The notes under the pieces: model-generated
Database searches by the model: none
Told to the model about the DNA's origin: nothing
The model's input: only the letters and a program-made list of their open reading frames with translations
Translations under genes and position numbers: made by a program
Shown: positions 61,108 to 64,000 of the stretch, one piece after another
How positions within the stretch are numbered: the first letter of the stretch is position 1
Layout: each line of letters opens with the position of its first letter
Origin: Rhabdornis inornatus
Taxonomy: Eukaryota; Chordata; Aves; Passeriformes; Rhabdornithidae
NCBI GenBank assembly: GCA_013397075.1
Contig: VWZS01007655.1
Span: forward strand, 1,054,633-1,118,632
DNA: 64,000 nucleotides
Direction: 5' to 3'

Positions 61108-62649
61108 AGTCTTCCCAGCCTCTCCCCTTCATTCCCAAAGACCCCACCAGCAAGGACCCAGCTCCGAGCTGCAGTCCTCACCAGCAAAAGCTGCAGCACT
61201 CTCTTGTTGAGTTCCCTGTTTGTATCAGTACTTGCTGACTTCATCATGTGCTGGACTGAACTTGAGGACACTTCCTGAGCACCAGACAATGTCCTGGGCT
61301 GAGCATGTGGCATCTTTTTGCTAAGAAAAGGACTAATTTCACCAGACTGTCTGCAGTAAAGTGACTTTTTTCCTCAGCTTGGCACACACCACATCAGATT
61401 GATGGGGCAGAGCCCACGAGGGCTGCAGACCCATGTTCAGCATGGGCCCGAGGGTGCCATGGGAGACACACACAAAGATATTTATTGAGCACATTCCCAT
61501 CAGGCAAGAGAGTACACAAAAGGGCAAGAAAAACTAATAAAAAAATCCTATCAGGGAGTTATTTGGCCATAAATGAACATCAGGGTGGCAGCATCAGATA
61601 TGATGGCTCTCAAATACTTTCCTTTCCCCTGAAGGTCAGGCAGCCCTTTAATAAAATTTGAGAATCACAGCTGTAAAGTCTACTCCTGCCTCTGTTCTTT
61701 GCCTGCAGAGAGAATATATATGCATGAGTCTGTATTTCACATAGCTGGGGCTAAGGATAACTCAAAAGATCTTCAAAAAAGGATAAAAACATCCTTTGTC
61801 ATACAGCAGCTCCCAAACCATGGTTTTGGTTGAAAATAGGCACAGTCATATGAAAAGCTACACAGAGCATACAAAAGGCAACAAACAAAAGTATGTGAAT
61901 TCAGGACACGGCTGAATCATTTTAATATCAGCTGAAGCTTTGAAAATGTGATTAGCATATAGTTAGGAGACACTTCTCCTTTGCATCTAAAAATACCATG
62001 CCAGCTCCGGAAGAGAGCAGCCACCAGCAGAGCAGGAGTTGCATAAGCCTTGCTCAGCCATTGTCTACAGGGAGCAAAAGGGCCCCAGGTGCTTCCTTGG
62101 TGTTGTGGAAATAGCAGCTAGTTAATTTAGCAGTTTGATTTTTATGACACTTAGCATAACAAACACATCAAGGTCAGCCTGAAACAGTCAAAAGACATAC
62201 ATATTCACACCAGACACTGACATTCTTTGATAAAAGGCTGTGCATCTCTTGTAGCATTTAAAAAGTGATACCTATTCTTAAATGAAGGAGGAAACAGCAT
62301 AAAGAGCCCCATTTTGTGGCTCTGATTTGCATAAGTCCGTGCTCCCACATAGCAGGGACAATAACAGCCATGGGCTGCTCTTAAATCAGCCCAGCTGGCA
62401 GCACTGCCTCTCTGAGCCAGCAGAGCCTGGCGGGGGCTGGAGCAGCGCCAGCAGAAATCTTCCCTTCCATTGTTGGATGGCGACTGGCTTGCACAGCCCT
62501 TGGGTGTGGGGAGGTTTGCTGGGGAGGGCCAGTGCAGCACAGGCTGCTCAGTGAAGAGCTGAGAGTCCCCAGGCAGGGGCCAGGACCAGCCCTTGTCCTT
62601 CAGACTGGCCATCAATTGCTTTATCCTTCACACTGGCTGCTAAAGGCAA

Positions 62650-64000
62650 AGACCTGAATGTCTCCTAGGCTGCAAGGGAAACCTGAAATCTCGATCCTTC
62701 TCAAGCCTGGGCCCTTTGCTTTGCCCCTGTGCCCTCCCCAGCTGAGCTCTGGCACTGCCCAGCCCTGCTGCAGCCCCAGCTCAGCCCCTTCCCCACCCCT
62801 GAGCTTCCCAGATAATCCCGGGGCTGTTCTGGGCAGGCTGGCTTTACTTAAGGCAATTCTGTGCTTTTCATTGTGTTTTTAATTTTAATTTCACTGAGAT
62901 TCACTCCCACGACCGCGTTTTCTGGCTTCTTCCAGTTTCTGTCCTTTATTTTTACTGCTGGAGTCAGAGATGATTATCTCCAAGAAAGAGATTTCAGCTG
63001 CGTTATATTGATGGTAAATGCTGTTTTTCCTGCTCTGTCTGATTTTCCATGCAAGATGCTTTTCGTGGAGCTTTAGCTGTTGCAAATTGTTTGCCACGTC
63101 TCCAAGTTTCCCTTCCCCTGCTGTGGAAAGTGCCAGCATTCCTAAAAGGAGGGGATTGCAGCCTCTTGGAGGGCCAAAGCAGCAATCTGTGCAGCCTTGG
63201 AGAGGACCACAGCAGGCCCCACAAATGCAGGCTGCTCTGGGGCACCGTGGCCTCCCCAGGTGTTCCTGGTGTCCTCCAGCACCTCTGTTTGTGTCTCCCA
63301 GGCAGGAGGGACCTGTACCAGGGCACAGGTCCTGGCAGACAGCAAGGGGATCACAGGCTGCCAGCAGCCAGCATGTTCCAGTGCTGGTGCACAAGCTGTG
63401 ACACCTCCATCCTTGACAGCACGTTCTCCAGCATGAAATGGAGATCCTCCTTTCCACCTGCTTGGGAAGCAGGGAAGCACTGCTGAAGCCCAGGACTAAA
63501 GGCACTGATGACACCCAAAGTCAGTATGAACTGTACCTGGCCAAGACTATCCTTCTAGAGCATCATTTCCTCCACCCCAGGAGGTTTATCGAGGCACCAC
63601 ATGAATCTCCAACTCTGACTAAGCATCTTCCTTCTCCTCCCAGACACAGATGCCCTCCCCACCCCTCCAGCAGCACTCTGTGTTAGCCTTGCCCACGTTT
63701 CTCTCCCAGCACCACTGTTGGGTGCTCGTGTCTCAGAGCACCCATCCTCAGCCACCTCTGACAGGTCCCCAGCAGCCTCACAGCTCTGACACAGCAGTGT
63801 CACAGAGCCTGGCAGTGCCACCAGCTCCCTCATCTCTAACTGCCCTGGCCCCTGGAGCTGGGAGAGCAGACAGCCCTGTGAGAGAAGGGACAGCGTGCCC
63901 ACATTGTCACAGGTCACCAGCAGCCACCAAAGATCCAGCAAGGTTCCCTCAGCTGCTCTTGTCTGACTTCAGCCAAGCCAGCACTGTAACCTCAGCATTG
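62650..64000. other. GC-rich, CpG-poor terminal segment; no gene called
   Basis: This stretch is rich in CAG, CTG and CCC words and poor in CpG, so it is not a CpG island. Open frames of up to 207 codons lie on both strands over the same bases; the longest, on the - strand at 62,891-63,514, starts with GTG and lacks any domain. These are best read as chance frames in stop-poor DNA. A gene beginning beyond the window edge cannot be excluded. Confidence 0.45.

Larger units (their letters stand above)
58280..62640. other. No gene seen
   Basis: Non-coding. A purine-rich run lies at 60,729-60,752. A - strand frame of 165 codons at 59,425-59,922 has no domain. The perfect hairpin and the 29-bp-period duplication near 61.0 kb are listed separately. 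Confidence 0.55.

Noticed and set aside
62891..63514. A 207-residue - strand frame, the second longest in the window
   Set aside because: It starts with GTG, lies in GC-rich stop-poor DNA with long frames on the other strand too, and has no recognisable domain.

Overview
This window looks like nuclear DNA from a bird, probably a gene-poor part of a larger chromosome (intron or intergenic). The clearest evidence is a chicken-repeat-1 (CR1) LINE 3' end at about 58,055-58,279. It carries the end of the CR1 ORF2 reading frame, the CR1 3' UTR and degenerate terminal octamers. Two older CR1-like remnants (about 17,610 and 25,059) and a possible MIR-type SINE (about 34,345) fit. There is no bacterial gene organisation: no operons, no ribosome-binding-site-led ORFs, no rRNA, tRNA or CRISPR. 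Base composition is about 40-45% GC, with islands of higher GC near 5.0, 8.2, 11.6, 47.5-48.0, 50.2, 51.5 and 62.7-64.0 kb. Species and chromosome cannot be told from the sequence alone.

No complete gene is recognisable. Almost all open frames are what chance would give in 64 kb read in six frames; many lack an ATG, and one or a few chance frames near 200 codons are expected. A few segments have splice-site flanks and protein-like composition and are reported as low-confidence exon candidates. These are two possible + strand terminal exons (46,983-47,220 and 51,955-52,292), a small internal exon (53,762-53,826), a phase-consistent pair or triple on the - strand (16,469-16,962), a 38-bp - strand mini-exon (18,904-18,941) and a short ATG-to-donor segment (5,048-5,080). 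None was matched to a named protein.

Layout. 1-16 kb: non-coding, with A-rich tracts, a 3 x 16 bp tandem repeat (6,565) and a CAGCC-type repeat (11,577). 16-19 kb: the - strand exon candidates, a 23-T tract, a CR1-like remnant and a polypurine tract. 19-32 kb: non-coding, with a CA repeat, an A-rich/AAAT repeat, a 32-bp-period duplication and a CR1-like remnant. 32.77-33.05 kb: a ten-unit GC-rich minisatellite whose unit types follow a partly repeated order. 33-47 kb: non-coding, with a MIR-like piece and two small perfect inverted repeats. 47-48.3 kb: the most distinctive segment, with a candidate terminal exon followed by a small CpG island, an ACAG repeat, TAAT-rich sequence and a GCA repeat. 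48-57 kb: mostly non-coding, with the 51.9 and 53.8 kb exon candidates. 58 kb: the CR1 element. 58-64 kb: non-coding, becoming GC-rich and CpG-poor at the end.

I did not find a new biological system that I can defend. The best leads are the CpG island with its neighbouring exon candidate, the minisatellite, and the - strand exon chain.
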